Positions 18,175 to 27,256 of a stretch of 64,000 nt of DNA are shown here, one piece after another. This stretch comes from Oscillospiraceae bacterium. Lineage in GTDB: Bacteria; Bacillota; Clostridia; Oscillospirales; Acutalibacteraceae. The translations under genes were made by a program, and so were the position numbers. The notes beneath the pieces were generated by a model. The model made no database searches, had not been told where the DNA came from, and saw nothing but the letters and a program-made list of their open reading frames with translations. The DNA is taken from positions 1 to 64,000 of the forward strand of contig SVPU01000001.1 in the NCBI GenBank assembly GCA_015065685.1, given 5' to 3'. Within the stretch, counting starts at the first letter, position 1. Each line of letters begins with the position of its first letter.

Positions 18175-18714
18175 TTGTTGTTTGATAACGATGTTAAAAT
18201 TGCGAGTGACAAGCCATCGCGTGATTTTAAAAAGAATGATGATTTTGTAAACCAAAAAAGCCCCGATAAACAGGCAATAAAAAACGCTAAGGATTGGGGA
18301 AAATTTGTTGCGCAAAAATTTATTGAGGATTCAAAAGAAGCAGACCAAACCGAAAAGGAATCTGATGGTGAAATGCTTATTCAGCGCAGAATGTTGCTTT
18401 CCTTTACTGCAACGGTTGGATTCGAGCAGCTCTGCAATGATGATGCTTTAAGCGGCGTGGCGCAAAAAAGCTTTTTGGATACGCTAAAGCAGTGTGATTC
18501 TGAGCTTTACCGCACATCATCCGATACGGGCGCATTTTCGTTTTACTATCTTGCATTCCGCCGCGGCGGTGAGGTTGACCGAAGAATAGGTCAAACCTTT
18601 GCAATGCTTTGCTCGCATGATGGCGACCCGATTTATCAAGAACTCGGCGAAGCGCTTTACTGTTGGTTTTTATCCGAGGTTAAAAAAGGCGCAACAAAAT
18701 TCGGCTTGATTTAA
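18175..18714 (+). CDS. Conserved-looking hypothetical protein
   Basis: I do not recognise a family. About 179 residues, soluble and charged: a Lys/Asp-rich, probably disordered first third followed by a helical region with LLSFTATVGFEQLCN, FYYLAFRRGGEVDRRIGQTF and a hydrophobic end. No membrane segment, signal peptide or metal motif is visible. GGGTGA at 18164-18169 positions TTG 18175 (five-base spacing) as the likeliest start; GTG 18166 overlaps that SD. The gene starts one base after the TSCPD stop, so it belongs to the dnaG-rpoD transcript, and ends before a terminator. Confidence 0.7.
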   Translation: MLFDNDVKIASDKPSRDFKKNDDFVNQKSPDKQAIKNAKDWGKFVAQKFIEDSKEADQTEKESDGEMLIQRRMLLSFTATVGFEQLCNDDALSGVAQKSFLDTLKQCDSELYRTSSDTGAFSFYYLAFRRGGEVDRRIGQTFAMLCSHDGDPIYQELGEALYCWFLSEVKKGATKFGLI

Positions 18715-18729
18715 AAAATAACATAAAAA

Positions 18730-18781
18730 TCCCTCTCGATTCATATTTTAGTTTAGCAATGAATCGAAAGGGAGTTTTTTT
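18730..18781 (+). terminator. Terminator whose 3' arm carries the amidase SD
   Basis: Bases 18730-18743 pair with 18760-18773 (14 bp, one mismatch; CGATTCA with TGAATCG at the core) and are followed by T7 running into the ATG at 18782. AAGGGAG of the 3' arm is the only SD for the next gene. Confidence 0.85.
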
Positions 18782-19516
18782 ATGCCAATAATTTATTTAA
18801 GCCCATCCACTCAGGAATTTAACCCATACAACGGCGGTGGTAATGAGGAATATTATATGAACCGAATTGCCGATGCAATGGAGCCATATCTTGCCGCGAG
18901 CGGAATAAGATATGTGCGAAATACCCCTGAAATGACAGCGGCAACATCAATCGCGGCTTCGAACAGCGGTAATTATGATTTGCATTTTGCGCTTCACTCA
19001 AACGCAACGGGCAGCGGCGACGGCTCTGTGCGTGGGTCTGAGGTTTATTATTATCCCACGAGTCAGTCGGGTAAAAGATTTGCCGATATTGTGGCTCAAA
19101 ACCTCAAACAAATTTATCCTCTGCCAAATAATGTTAAAACCGTTCCCACAACAACACTCGGTGAGGTAAGAAGAGTAAAAGCACCTGGTGTGTTGGTTGA
19201 AATCGCTTATCACGACAACGCACAGGATGCTGATTTTATTAGAAATAATATAGACGCCATAGCCGCAAACCTTGTGCTATCACTGACCGAGTATTTCGGC
19301 ATACCCTTTAACACACCTCAGAATATATTCACCGCCAACGTGGCAACAATGGGCTCAAATCTTAATGTGAGATATAACCCCTCTATTGAAGCACAAATTG
19401 TTGGGAAAATTCCAAACGGTGCCGAGGTGGTGGTTTATAATTTGGGTCCCGATTGGTCGGTTGTGGGTTATGGGGATATAGTCGGATATGTCAGCACGAG
19501 GTATCTTCAGTATTAA
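18782..19516 (+). CDS. N-acetylmuramoyl-L-alanine amidase with SH3-like domain
   Basis: Zinc amidase (Amidase_3) cleaving the glycan-peptide bond of peptidoglycan. Of 244 residues, the catalytic domain spans about 1-175 with metal ligands in NGGGNEEYYMN, LHFALHSNATG and VLVEIAYHDN. An SH3b-like domain follows (about 180-244; ANVATMGSNLNVRYNPS, VVGYVSTRYL). There is no signal peptide, as in sporulation or phage-type amidases released by lysis or another route; a role in spore cortex or mother-cell lysis is possible but unproven. The start is fixed by the terminator-embedded SD. Confidence 0.88.
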   Translation: MPIIYLSPSTQEFNPYNGGGNEEYYMNRIADAMEPYLAASGIRYVRNTPEMTAATSIAASNSGNYDLHFALHSNATGSGDGSVRGSEVYYYPTSQSGKRFADIVAQNLKQIYPLPNNVKTVPTTTLGEVRRVKAPGVLVEIAYHDNAQDADFIRNNIDAIAANLVLSLTEYFGIPFNTPQNIFTANVATMGSNLNVRYNPSIEAQIVGKIPNGAEVVVYNLGPDWSVVGYGDIVGYVSTRYLQY

Positions 19517-20166
19517 TAGCCCAAATCCTCGCCGCAGATTATAACGGTTATGCGCCCTTTTTTCTGTTGGCGACCGCTTATAAGATAATTAGCGCAAATT
19601 CTGCGCTCAAAATCGCAACCGTCGGTTATAGAGGGTGTATCGGTTTTAAGAAGCGAAACACAGTGACCGAGTTTTGCGCAAGGCGCATTTATGCCAAGGC
19701 GCACACAGTTTTTGGGCGCTGCGATTTTTTTAACCCGCAAGAAACCCTCTTCTAAATCTTTAACGATTTTATTTGCGCCAACCACCATAATAACCTTTTT
19801 CGGACCAAAGGCGATGGCGGCAATGCGGTTTGCAAAACCATCAACATTTATAAGCTCTCCGTTTTCGGTTAGAGCATTGGTGGAACAAAAATAAAAATCG
19901 CTGCCAATCACGGTTTTAAAAACATTCTGTCGCTCATCTTCGGTTATGCCCTCGCGGTTGCGGTCATAAAAATTATAGTCTTCCCGATTTATTAAATCCC
20001 ACACGCCGCTTTCTTTAAGCGAAACAGAGCCGCCGGCTGTGATAACACAATTAGGGTAAAGCATAGCTTCAACAGTCTTCACAATATCATTAATGGAGGG
20101 TATATAAATACCCTCCATGTTGTTTTTCTGAAGAGCTGTTATAACGCGCTTAATACGTTCGTTCAT
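19513..20166 (-). CDS. LUD-domain (LutC-like) protein
   Basis: Belongs to the LUD/DUF162 family, which includes LutC of lactate utilisation; stand-alone members in anaerobes are of unknown substrate. The 217 residues show VITAGGSVSLKESGVWDLI, FYFCSTNALTENGELINVDG and GPKKVIMVVGANKIVKDLEE, the hallmark series. No lutA or lutB is adjacent, so lactate oxidation is not supported by context. GTGAGGA fits ATG 20166; a TTG further upstream (20199) would overlap rny. The 3' end overlaps the converging amidase by four bases. Confidence 0.87.
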   Translation of the reverse strand: MNERIKRVITALQKNNMEGIYIPSINDIVKTVEAMLYPNCVITAGGSVSLKESGVWDLINREDYNFYDRNREGITEDERQNVFKTVIGSDFYFCSTNALTENGELINVDGFANRIAAIAFGPKKVIMVVGANKIVKDLEEGFLRVKKIAAPKNCVRLGINAPCAKLGHCVSLLKTDTPSITDGCDFERRICANYLISGRQQKKGRITVIICGEDLGY

Positions 20167-20182
20167 AACAACATTCCTCACT

Positions 20183-21733
20183 TTATTTTGCGTAATCAAC
20201 CGCTCTGCTTTCTCTGATTACGTTTACTTTAATCTGACCCGGATATTCAAGTTCATTTTCAATGCGCTCTGCAATCTGGTGAGACATAAGAACCATCTGG
20301 TCATCCGAAACTGTTTCGGGTTTTACCACTATGCGGATTTCACGACCTGCCTGAATAGCGAACGATGTATCAACACCGGTAAAGGAATTGGCGATTTCCT
20401 CAAGCTTTTCAAGGCGCTTAATATAGTTTTCAATGTTTTCTCTTCTAGCCCCTGGGCGTGCTGCAGAAATAGCATCAGCGGCCTGAACGATGAATGCGAT
20501 AACAGATTTTGCCTCAACATCACCGTGGTGAGCGTGAATGGCGTTGATAATGGTATCGTTTTCACGGCATTTTTTAGCAGCCTCAACACCAAGTTGAATG
20601 TGTGAACCTTCTTGCTCGTGGTCAAGCGCTTTACCGATATCATGCAATAAACCTGCGCGTTTTGCGAGAGTAACATCTGCACCCATTTCGGCAGCCAAAA
20701 GACCTGAAAGGTGAGCAACCTCTAAAGAGTGCTTGAGCACATTCTGACCGTAACTTGTGCGGTAATGGAGTTTGCCCAACAATTTAATGAGTTCAGAATT
20801 AAGGCCGTGAATACCAACCTCAATCATAGCGCGTTCGCCTTCTTGCTTAATTGTTGCCTCAACCTCGGCGGTTGCCTTTGCAACCATTTCTTCAATTCTA
20901 CCGGGATGAATTCTACCGTCAAGAATAAGTTTTTCAAGGCAAACACGAGCGATTTCGCGCCTTACAGGGTCAAAGCTTGAAAGGGTGATGGTTTCGGGTG
21001 TATCGTCAATAATAAGGTCAACACCTGTTGCGGTCTCAAGAGCTCGGATATTTCTTCCCTCTCTACCAATGATACGGCCTTTCATCTCATCATTGGGCAA
21101 TGCAACAACCGAAACGGTCATTTCAGAAGAATGGTCAGCCGCACAGCGCTGAATAGCATGACCGATTATGTTTTTAGCAATCTTATCGGCCTCATCTCTG
21201 GTCTGCTGCTCAAAATCAAGAATCTTAACAGCCTTTTCGTGAGTGAGCTCACCATCCAACATCTCAAGCAAATGAGCCTTTGCCTGTTCCTTTGTGAAAC
21301 CTGAAATTTTTTCAAGCAAATCCATCTGGCTTTGCTTAATGCGGTCGCACTCTTCGAGTTTAACTTCGATTTCTTTTGCCTTCTGGGCTAACTTTTCTTC
21401 CTTAGCCTCGAGGTTGTCAGTCTTGCGGTCAAGAGACTCTTCTTTTTGTTGAATTCTGTGCTCTTGGCGCTGCACCTCACTGCGACGCTCTCTAAGGTCG
21501 CGCTCGGTCTCCTGACGGAGTTGATGAATTTCATCTTTTGCTTCTATTAAAGCTTCTTTTTTCTTTGATTCGGCATTCTTCATTGCTTCGCTTAAAATGC
21601 GTCTTGCTTCTTCTTCGGCAGAGCCAATGGTTGCTTCTGCAGATTTGCGACGGTGCAACGAACCGGAAATAAATCCGATTACCGCAAATGCGATAGCAAT
21701 AATGCCGCCTATAATATAGGGCATATAGGGCAT
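20183..21733 (-). CDS. rny: Ribonuclease Y
   Basis: Membrane-anchored endoribonuclease initiating mRNA decay. The 516 residues match the family exactly: N-terminal membrane helix (about 4-24), long coiled coil (about 30-180), KH domain with [15 protein letters not shown], and HD domain with [17 protein letters not shown] and [19 protein letters not shown] lies before ATG 21733 on the minus strand. Its 5' leader contains a terminator-like hairpin. The yaaT gene in this window encodes a homologue of a Y-complex subunit known to steer RNase Y in Bacillus. Confidence 0.98.
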   Translation of the reverse strand: MPYMPYIIGGIIAIAFAVIGFISGSLHRRKSAEATIGSAEEEARRILSEAMKNAESKKKEALIEAKDEIHQLRQETERDLRERRSEVQRQEHRIQQKEESLDRKTDNLEAKEEKLAQKAKEIEVKLEECDRIKQSQMDLLEKISGFTKEQAKAHLLEMLDGELTHEKAVKILDFEQQTRDEADKIAKNIIGHAIQRCAADHSSEMTVSVVALPNDEMKGRIIGREGRNIRALETATGVDLIIDDTPETITLSSFDPVRREIARVCLEKLILDGRIHPGRIEEMVAKATAEVEATIKQEGERAMIEVGIHGLNSELIKLLGKLHYRTSYGQNVLKHSLEVAHLSGLLAAEMGADVTLAKRAGLLHDIGKALDHEQEGSHIQLGVEAAKKCRENDTIINAIHAHHGDVEAKSVIAFIVQAADAISAARPGARRENIENYIKRLEKLEEIANSFTGVDTSFAIQAGREIRIVVKPETVSDDQMVLMSHQIAERIENELEYPGQIKVNVIRESRAVDYAK

Positions 21734-21780
21734 AAAAGCACCTCCAATATAATTAAACACGGAATTTTTATTGTTTTTAT

Positions 21781-21811
21781 AACAAAACGGGAGCCGTGCG
21801 TTTACCTCCCG
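21781..21811 (-). terminator. Terminator-like hairpin in the rny leader
   Basis: On the minus strand CGGGAG pairs with CTCCCG around a 12-base loop and is followed by TTTTGTT. It lies about 50 bases before the rny start. A longer pairing (GTTTTAA with TTAAAAC) occurs just upstream at about 21824-21855, giving the leader two hairpins. This could attenuate rny transcription. Confidence 0.5.
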
Positions 21812-21961
21812 CGATATAATCAACCAAGTTTTAAGCGGTTCGCCACCCGTTTAAAACACAAGCTGTTTTACAACAACTATTACAGCAATTTTATCATATT
21901 AATTTTACCACTATATATAAAATATGTCAAGCAATACATGCATATATATTGTATGAAATTA

Positions 21962-21996
21962 GAAAAAGGAATGGAAATTTTTCCATTCCTTTTTTG
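21962..21996. terminator. Terminator between rny leader and the membrane-protein gene
   Basis: AAAAAGGAATGGAA and TTCCATTCCTTTTT form a 14-bp stem with A- and T-rich flanks. It mainly serves the minus-strand gene ending at 22003. Confidence 0.85.
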
Positions 21997-22002
21997 AATA
22001 TT

Positions 22003-22794
22003 TTATGAGTTGCAAGCGTTTTCCCTAGAAAAATGCAAAAAAACAAAGGTTAAAATGAAAAATCCGAACACTAAAAGGCTTATGTTTGCCATTAGTGAAG
22101 TGTGCAGATAAGAAAATCCCGTGAAAGCATTATATATAAGATATGCTAAGGGTTGGCTCACACACAAAATACCTGCCGAAAGTCCTGTTGCCATTAGCTT
22201 GCGGAAATTGGTTTCCGATTCAACACCATTATAAAGCTTTGCAAAGCTTATCATAAAAAGAAGCACTGCACAGTAGGATGCGGTGAATATAAGGTTATCC
22301 GAAATAATGGCGAGTGCGGAGATTGCCGAGAAATTATAAATTATTCTGAACACAACATAAAGAGAGGGGATAATGATTAAATATTTAAGATACTTCGTGC
22401 CGTATTTTTCTTTGTAAGCAAAGTAAACAAAGAATGCCGCAGTTAAAAAGCCGAATATTTTAAGAAAAGAAATCTGCCAGCCGTTAACCAAATCAGAAAA
22501 TTTTTCTGTAAATAATTCAACCAATAGAGAAACCGAAAGCAGCAACGAGCAAACCGATAAAATTGGGTTAGATTTGGGCGGATGGTCGGGTCTTCTGTGA
22601 GAAATGAGACAAAAAACCGCGGTAGCTATTGTGAACAGCAAAATGATTATTAAAATGTAAATTCCAAAATCATTGAAATCGTGATTAAAAAATCCGGTTT
22701 GGTCTTCAATGGTAAACCATAGCTGAAGCACCCGCAAAACAGTGCTCACCACTAAACCAACCCCGAAAAACAACAAAATTTTATTATATTTCAA
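22003..22794 (-). CDS. Polytopic membrane protein of unknown function
   Basis: Not recognised. 263 residues with about eight hydrophobic segments separated by short loops, and a His/Arg/Pro-rich cytoplasmic-looking loop (SHRRPDHPPKSNP) after the second. No transporter or enzyme motif is visible. The start MKYNKILLFFG is preceded by A/T-rich sequence with a poor SD. The gene is monocistronic, divergent from spoIID with a 118-base gap. Because of that gap it could share sporulation-linked expression, but nothing in the sequence proves it. Confidence 0.7.
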   Translation of the reverse strand: MKYNKILLFFGVGLVVSTVLRVLQLWFTIEDQTGFFNHDFNDFGIYILIIILLFTIATAVFCLISHRRPDHPPKSNPILSVCSLLLSVSLLVELFTEKFSDLVNGWQISFLKIFGFLTAAFFVYFAYKEKYGTKYLKYLIIIPSLYVVFRIIYNFSAISALAIISDNLIFTASYCAVLLFMISFAKLYNGVESETNFRKLMATGLSAGILCVSQPLAYLIYNAFTGFSYLHTSLMANISLLVFGFFILTFVFLHFSRENACNS

Positions 22795-22912
22795 TTAAAA
22801 CACTCCGAACATTTTCTTTTTAAGATAAGCATATAAATATATTAAATACATTTCAATTTTATAATGCACAGGTTTAAAAGTCAACAAAATAAGTAAAAAA
22901 AGAGGCAGACAT

Positions 22913-23878
22913 ATGAAAAAAACAGTCTTTGCAACAATCCTTGTGATTATTTTAATGTTCCTTTTGCCCATTGGAAAGGTTTCGACCGCCCGCGAAACCA
23001 CACCTGTATCGGCAAAGGTAGAGGAGAGCTCCGAAAGAATTAAAGACATTGAAAAAATCAAGGTTTTAATGAACGATGGCTCGGTAATAGAGACGGGCTT
23101 AGAAGAATATATCTTCGGAGTGGTGGCGGCAGAAATGCCTGCGCTTTATGAAAAGGAGGCGCTCAAGGCACAAGCCGTGGCAGCGCATAGCTTTGCGTTG
23201 TCCCGAACTGCTTCGAACACATCGCGTGAATATAGCATAACCTCAAGCACTGCAACCGACCAAGGCTTCATAACCGAAGAAGAGGCGCGGGAAAAATGGG
23301 GCGAAAAAGCAGATGAATATATTGAGAAAATCAAGGGTGCTGTAAGCGAGACCGCAAACTACATTGTAACCTATAACGGCAAGGTGGCAACAACGGTTTT
23401 TCACGCGCTTTCATCAGGAAAAACAGAAAACGGCGCGGATATATGGGGTGGTAACACACCCTATTTAACCTCGGTTTCGAGCGAAGGGGATAAGCTGGCA
23501 AATAATTATATTACCGAGAATATCTTTTCAAAAGAAGAGCTGAAAGAAAAATTAAGTGAAGAGGTAACACTCACGGGCGAGCCGGCTGAATATTTTGGTG
23601 AAGCCGAGCGAACAAGTGTGGGAACAGTCAAGAAAATAACCGTGTGCGGCAAACAACTCACGGGTGAAAAGTTGCGGAATCTTTTGAATTTGCGTTCTGC
23701 AAATTTCACCGTCACATACAAGGATGAAAAATTCTGCTTCAAGGTTTTGGGGTATGGGCATGGCGTTGGAATGAGTCAAAACGGGGCGAATTATATGGCA
23801 AAGCAGGGAAGCGATTTTAAAGAGATTTTAATGCACTATTACAAGGGGTGTAAAATAGAAACCATCAAAGCCGACTGA
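22913..23878 (+). CDS. spoIID: Stage II sporulation protein D
   Basis: Lytic transglycosylase of the DMP complex that drives engulfment during sporulation. The 321 residues have an N-terminal membrane segment (about 4-23) and the SpoIID domain: LEEYIFGVVAAEMPALYEKE with the catalytic Glu, then LKAQAVAAHSFALSRT, ATDQGF, and near the end GYGHGVGMSQNGANYMAKQG. AGAGGCA lies before the ATG. Together with spoIIR it supports a spore former. A terminator overlaps the stop. Confidence 0.96.
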   Translation: MKKTVFATILVIILMFLLPIGKVSTARETTPVSAKVEESSERIKDIEKIKVLMNDGSVIETGLEEYIFGVVAAEMPALYEKEALKAQAVAAHSFALSRTASNTSREYSITSSTATDQGFITEEEAREKWGEKADEYIEKIKGAVSETANYIVTYNGKVATTVFHALSSGKTENGADIWGGNTPYLTSVSSEGDKLANNYITENIFSKEELKEKLSEEVTLTGEPAEYFGEAERTSVGTVKKITVCGKQLTGEKLRNLLNLRSANFTVTYKDEKFCFKVLGYGHGVGMSQNGANYMAKQGSDFKEILMHYYKGCKIETIKAD

Positions 23879-23899
23879 TAACAGTCGGCTTTGATTTTA
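23864..23899 (+). terminator. spoIID terminator
   Basis: ATCAAAGCCGACTG and CAGTCGGCTTTGAT form a 14-bp perfect stem with an ATAA loop and a TTTTAA tail; the spoIID stop is in the loop side. Confidence 0.88.
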
Positions 23900-23939
23900 A
23901 CATAAAAAGAAAAGCTTCATATAATATAAATGGGCGAAA

Positions 23940-24065
23940 CTAATAGCCAAAGAAAAATTCGGCCAAAAAATAACCTATAAAAAAGAGAATCAGGGCAGAA
24001 GCTGTGAAAATTGCGGATTTTATAAAAACCGTAATCGCACTGGTTTGCTTTTTTTGATATTTCAT
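23940..24065 (-). CDS. 41-residue single-span membrane peptide
   Basis: Short minus-strand gene: ATG at 24065, stop at 23940. A strong GAGGTG SD lies seven bases upstream. The peptide starts MKYQKKQTSAITVFIKSAIF, then a hydrophobic helix rich in Ala, Leu, Ile and Phe, ending YFLAEFFFGY. A basic N-terminus and one helix suggest an N-in membrane peptide. It sits between spoIID and a mecA-like gene. Function unknown; small membrane peptides are common in sporulation, but no match to a named one is claimed. Confidence 0.65.
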   Translation of the reverse strand: MKYQKKQTSAITVFIKSAIFTASALILFFIGYFLAEFFFGY

Positions 24066-24134
24066 TTTTAACACCTCAAGGTTAGTTTTAACAAATATGA
24101 TAAATTTAAACAAGGCGTCAGGGTGGGTGAGTTT

Positions 24135-24689
24135 ATGAATGTTTTAAGGGTGGCGGAAAACAGGATTAAAATCTTTTTGACCGACTGTGAAGTAATAAAC
24201 AGCTTTGGAAATTATGAAAATTTATATTATATGTCCGAAAAAGGCAAGATAATTATGTCGGCGCTTTTAAGGGATGTTATTTTTAAAAATTATTCTTTAA
24301 ACGGAAGTGAGAGCTTTAAAACCAAAATAAAGGCGCAAAAAAACCGCGGCTGCGAGATAACGGTTTCGTTAATCGAAAAAAAGCGCGGTTTTGAAAGTGA
24401 AAACTTAATATTGATATTTAGTGAAGAAGAAAATCTGAATCGGTTGCTAAGCTTTATTTTCGGTTCAAATAACAGCTTTATCAAAGAATTAGAGCTTTAT
24501 AAAATAAATCGCCAATATGTTCTGATTATAAAACACACCGATGATGGTCGGGTGGCTCTTTTAAATGAATTTTGCTTTTTCAAATCAAAAGACAGCATTC
24601 TGCTTGAGTTTATAAAAGAGCACGGCAAAAGCCTGCTTTGCACCAATGGTCTTGAAAAATATGCCAAATGCTTAATTAAAGGCTTTTAA
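24135..24689 (+). CDS. MecA-like adaptor protein
   Basis: Resembles the MecA/YpbH adaptors that deliver substrates to ClpC-ClpP. The 184 residues have the two-part layout: N-terminal region NVLRVAENRIKIFLTDCEV followed by a basic linker, and a C-terminal domain with FSEEENLNRLLSF, ELYKINRQYVLIIKHTDD and the terminal EHGKSLLCTNGLEKYAKCL (MecA proteins end similarly in HGK..N..E.L). GGGTGAG precedes ATG 24135; GTG 24123 overlaps the SD. The 3' end overlaps the converging rpe by 14 bases. Similarity is at pattern level, hence moderate confidence. Confidence 0.72.
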   Translation: MNVLRVAENRIKIFLTDCEVINSFGNYENLYYMSEKGKIIMSALLRDVIFKNYSLNGSESFKTKIKAQKNRGCEITVSLIEKKRGFESENLILIFSEEENLNRLLSFIFGSNNSFIKELELYKINRQYVLIIKHTDDGRVALLNEFCFFKSKDSILLEFIKEHGKSLLCTNGLEKYAKCLIKGF

Positions 24690-25320
24690 GAAAGGCTATA
24701 TTCTCATTCATTTTGTCCGAGAAAAGAAAGCTTCCCGCAACCAAAACATCTGCGCCGGCATTAACCGCATCGGCGGCAGTTTCCTTGTTAATACCGCCAT
24801 CAACCTCGAGCAAGATATTAAGGCCTTGTCTTTCAATTTCGTTTTTTAAGGCGGTTAGCTTGTCAAGTGCGCTTGGCATAAAGCTTTGTCCGCCAAAGCC
24901 CGGCTCAACCGACATAACAAGCACCATATCGCAAAGGGGAAGAAGGGGAAAAATTTCTTGCGGCTTTGTGCAGGGCTTAATCGTAAGACAAGCCTTTGGG
25001 CCGCACTCGCGAATTTTTTTAAGCGTTTCGGCAACATCACTGCCTGCCTCAAAATGAATTCCGAGATAATCGGCGTATTTTGCAAAGGCTTCTATGTATC
25101 GGTGAGGCCTATCTATCATAAGGTGAATATCAAGCGGCAGAGAGGTGTGCTTTTTTATTGAATCAATCACCGGCACACCGAAAGAAATGTTCGGCACAAA
25201 GATACCGTCCATAACATCGAGATGCAACATATCTATCCCCGCATCTTCAAGTCTTTTTATATCGGGAATAAGATTCAAAAAATCGGAACTTAGAATAGAT
25301 GGAGAAATTTTAACTGACAT
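24676..25320 (-). CDS. rpe: Ribulose-phosphate 3-epimerase
   Basis: Interconverts ribulose 5-phosphate and xylulose 5-phosphate in the pentose phosphate pathway. TIM-barrel of 214 residues: KISPSILSSDF, LHLDVMDGIFVPNISFG (metal-binding), IHLMIDRPHRY, VMSVEPGFGGQSF and LEVDGGINKETA are all family signatures. AAGGTGA precedes ATG 25320; an upstream in-frame start at 25341 overlaps it. Monocistronic here. Confidence 0.97.
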   Translation of the reverse strand: MSVKISPSILSSDFLNLIPDIKRLEDAGIDMLHLDVMDGIFVPNISFGVPVIDSIKKHTSLPLDIHLMIDRPHRYIEAFAKYADYLGIHFEAGSDVAETLKKIRECGPKACLTIKPCTKPQEIFPLLPLCDMVLVMSVEPGFGGQSFMPSALDKLTALKNEIERQGLNILLEVDGGINKETAADAVNAGADVLVAGSFLFSDKMNENIAFLKSL

Positions 25321-25458
25321 AGCATTCACCTTTTTAGCCAAAACATTTATAATTCAATTTTAAACCAAAGCGCTTTTTTTGTCAATCGCATTTAAAAATT
25401 ATGTATGAAAACACGGTTTTAACAAATAATTAAAATAAAAGAATAAAAGGTGGCTATT

Positions 25459-26139
25459 ATGAGCGAAGAAAAAAATTCCAAAAATGAAAAACGGGAAGAA
25501 ATAAAGGAAATGGGCTCGATTTCGAGCTTCGACGGCAAGCACAAAATCTATTGCCTCACAATAATCGGCGAAATCGAGGGCCACAATGTTTTGCCTGAGC
25601 AGAATAAAACCACAAAATATGAGCATGTTATTCCGCAGCTTGTGGCTGTTGAAGAAAGCGATGAAATTGAGGGTTTACTCATTATTCTCAACACTGTGGG
25701 CGGAGATGTTGAGGCGGGACTTGCCATTGCCGAGCTGATTTCGGGTATGAAAAAGCCCACGGTTTCGTTTGTGCTCGGGGGAGGACATTCAATCGGTGTG
25801 CCGCTTGCGGTTTCGGCCAAGCGGTCTTATATTGCTCCCTCTGCCACAATGACAGTGCACCCTGTCAGAACCAATGGGCTTGTGATAGGCGTGCCGCAAA
25901 TGATGAACCACTTTGCAAAAATGCAATCGAGAATAACCGATTTTGTTGCGCGAAATTCCAAGGTCTCTTCTGAACGCTTCACAGAGCTTATAATGAACAC
26001 TGGTGAAATGGTAACAGATGTTGGCTCGGTGCTTTCGGGCGAGAAGGCGGTAAAAGAAGGCCTTATTGATGAAATCGGCTCGCTTTCCACCGTGATAGAG
26101 GGTCTTTATGATTTAATAGAACAAAAAAACAAAGCCTGA
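25459..26139 (+). CDS. tepA: TepA-like ClpP-family serine protease
   Basis: Clp-protease-fold protein of the TepA/YmfB group, thought to degrade signal peptides or act during sporulation in Bacillus. 226 residues; ClpP core with [17 protein letters not shown], nucleophile Ser in [11 protein letters not shown] and His in TMTVHPVR. A charged N-terminal extension (Glu/Lys-rich, about 1-25) precedes the core. AAAGGTGG fits ATG 25459; GTG 25450 is within the SD. The gene ends inside a terminator facing the lipoprotein gene. Confidence 0.9.
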   Translation: MSEEKNSKNEKREEIKEMGSISSFDGKHKIYCLTIIGEIEGHNVLPEQNKTTKYEHVIPQLVAVEESDEIEGLLIILNTVGGDVEAGLAIAELISGMKKPTVSFVLGGGHSIGVPLAVSAKRSYIAPSATMTVHPVRTNGLVIGVPQMMNHFAKMQSRITDFVARNSKVSSERFTELIMNTGEMVTDVGSVLSGEKAVKEGLIDEIGSLSTVIEGLYDLIEQKNKA

Positions 26140-26160
26140 CTTTCGTCAGGCTTTTAGTTT
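26129..26160. terminator. Terminator of tepA, shared with converging gene
   Basis: AAAGCCTGAC and GTCAGGCTTT form a 10-bp stem with a TTTC loop, followed by TAGTTT; A-run on the other side. Confidence 0.85.
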
Positions 26161-27256
26161 AATTATATTCCGGTTCTTTAATCTTCTTAACCTTGAATTG
26201 ACCTACTGCATATTTATTGATTTCAAGCTCGATGTCTTTTTTGTATTCATCCATATTCTTTTCGAAATCTTCGTCTGCAATAAGGTGTCTTGCATCGGGG
26301 TCTAACATTTCAAGATAATAGGGGTCTGCTGTGATATCCTGCTTAACCGCTAAAACGATGCCTGATTTATCTTCAAGCTCGATAACCTTGATTTCGCCAA
26401 GCGCCAAGGCTTTAACAGATGAATAATAAGCAGCTTCATAAGATGTACCCTCTGCACCGATAACTGAAGCATATTCATCCAACGGCTTCGACTGCTCATC
26501 GGCAGAATCGGTAGTCTCGGTGTTTTCCTCGGCATTTTCCTCTTCCTTGATTCCGTTGAAGAGATTGTAAACCTCTTTAAAGGTCATAGCACCACTTAAA
26601 AGGTCTTCCTTGTAATTTTCAAACTCGGTTTTAAGAGAAGCCTTTTTGGATTCATCCATATCTGTAGTGTAATTACCGGTTAAGATGTTTGCGATAACAA
26701 AGTTATCATAAACCTTTTGCTTTATTTGGTCATCCTTAATGGCTTTTTCGCCTTCGGGTCCGTAAATGTGCTGGAAATAAAGCTCTGAATAATATGTATC
26801 AACCATATAATCAATATAAGTTTGCTTGCCAACACCGTTGATTTCGAAATAAGGTCCGTAACCCGACCAATAATAATCTGCATAAGCCTGAGCATTCTTG
26901 AGTGTTTCTTCATCAAGCTTAAGGTCGTTTTCTTTGCAGATGAGCTTATAAGCGGCAATGGTTTTAATATTTTCTAAAGCGGTGTCTTCAACCCATTCGA
27001 CAAAGCTCTTGTCTTCAATTTTCTTTGAAAAATAATCAATTTCGGTTTTTCCTGATTTTTCATCATCTGTCAAGGATTCTTGAGCCATGCTTTTTGCGGT
27101 TGAATCAGCGTTAACGAGAGCGCACATATAATAAGCAGATGTAAACTCCAAGCCATTAACCTTTATAGCAATTTCGCCTTTTTTGTGGCAGCCCGCAAAA
27201 GAGAGCGCCAACATAGCTACTAACACAATAGCAATAATTCTTTTAAACATTTTCAT
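26159..27256 (-). CDS. Lipoprotein, PrsA/SurA-like foldase family (tentative)
   Basis: 365-residue secreted lipoprotein: signal peptide with lipobox LSFAGC (Cys about 23) and a helical extracytoplasmic body. The organisation KVNGLEFTSAYYMCALV followed by long helices and an acidic Glu/Asp/Thr linker (about 238-262) resembles SurA_N/PrsA-type proteins that help folding after secretion. I see no convincing parvulin PPIase motif, so isomerase activity is unlikely or lost. GGAGGA precedes the ATG. Family placement is inference from layout. Confidence 0.65.
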   Translation of the reverse strand: MKMFKRIIAIVLVAMLALSFAGCHKKGEIAIKVNGLEFTSAYYMCALVNADSTAKSMAQESLTDDEKSGKTEIDYFSKKIEDKSFVEWVEDTALENIKTIAAYKLICKENDLKLDEETLKNAQAYADYYWSGYGPYFEINGVGKQTYIDYMVDTYYSELYFQHIYGPEGEKAIKDDQIKQKVYDNFVIANILTGNYTTDMDESKKASLKTEFENYKEDLLSGAMTFKEVYNLFNGIKEEENAEENTETTDSADEQSKPLDEYASVIGAEGTSYEAAYYSSVKALALGEIKVIELEDKSGIVLAVKQDITADPYYLEMLDPDARHLIADEDFEKNMDEYKKDIELEINKYAVGQFKVKKIKEPEYN

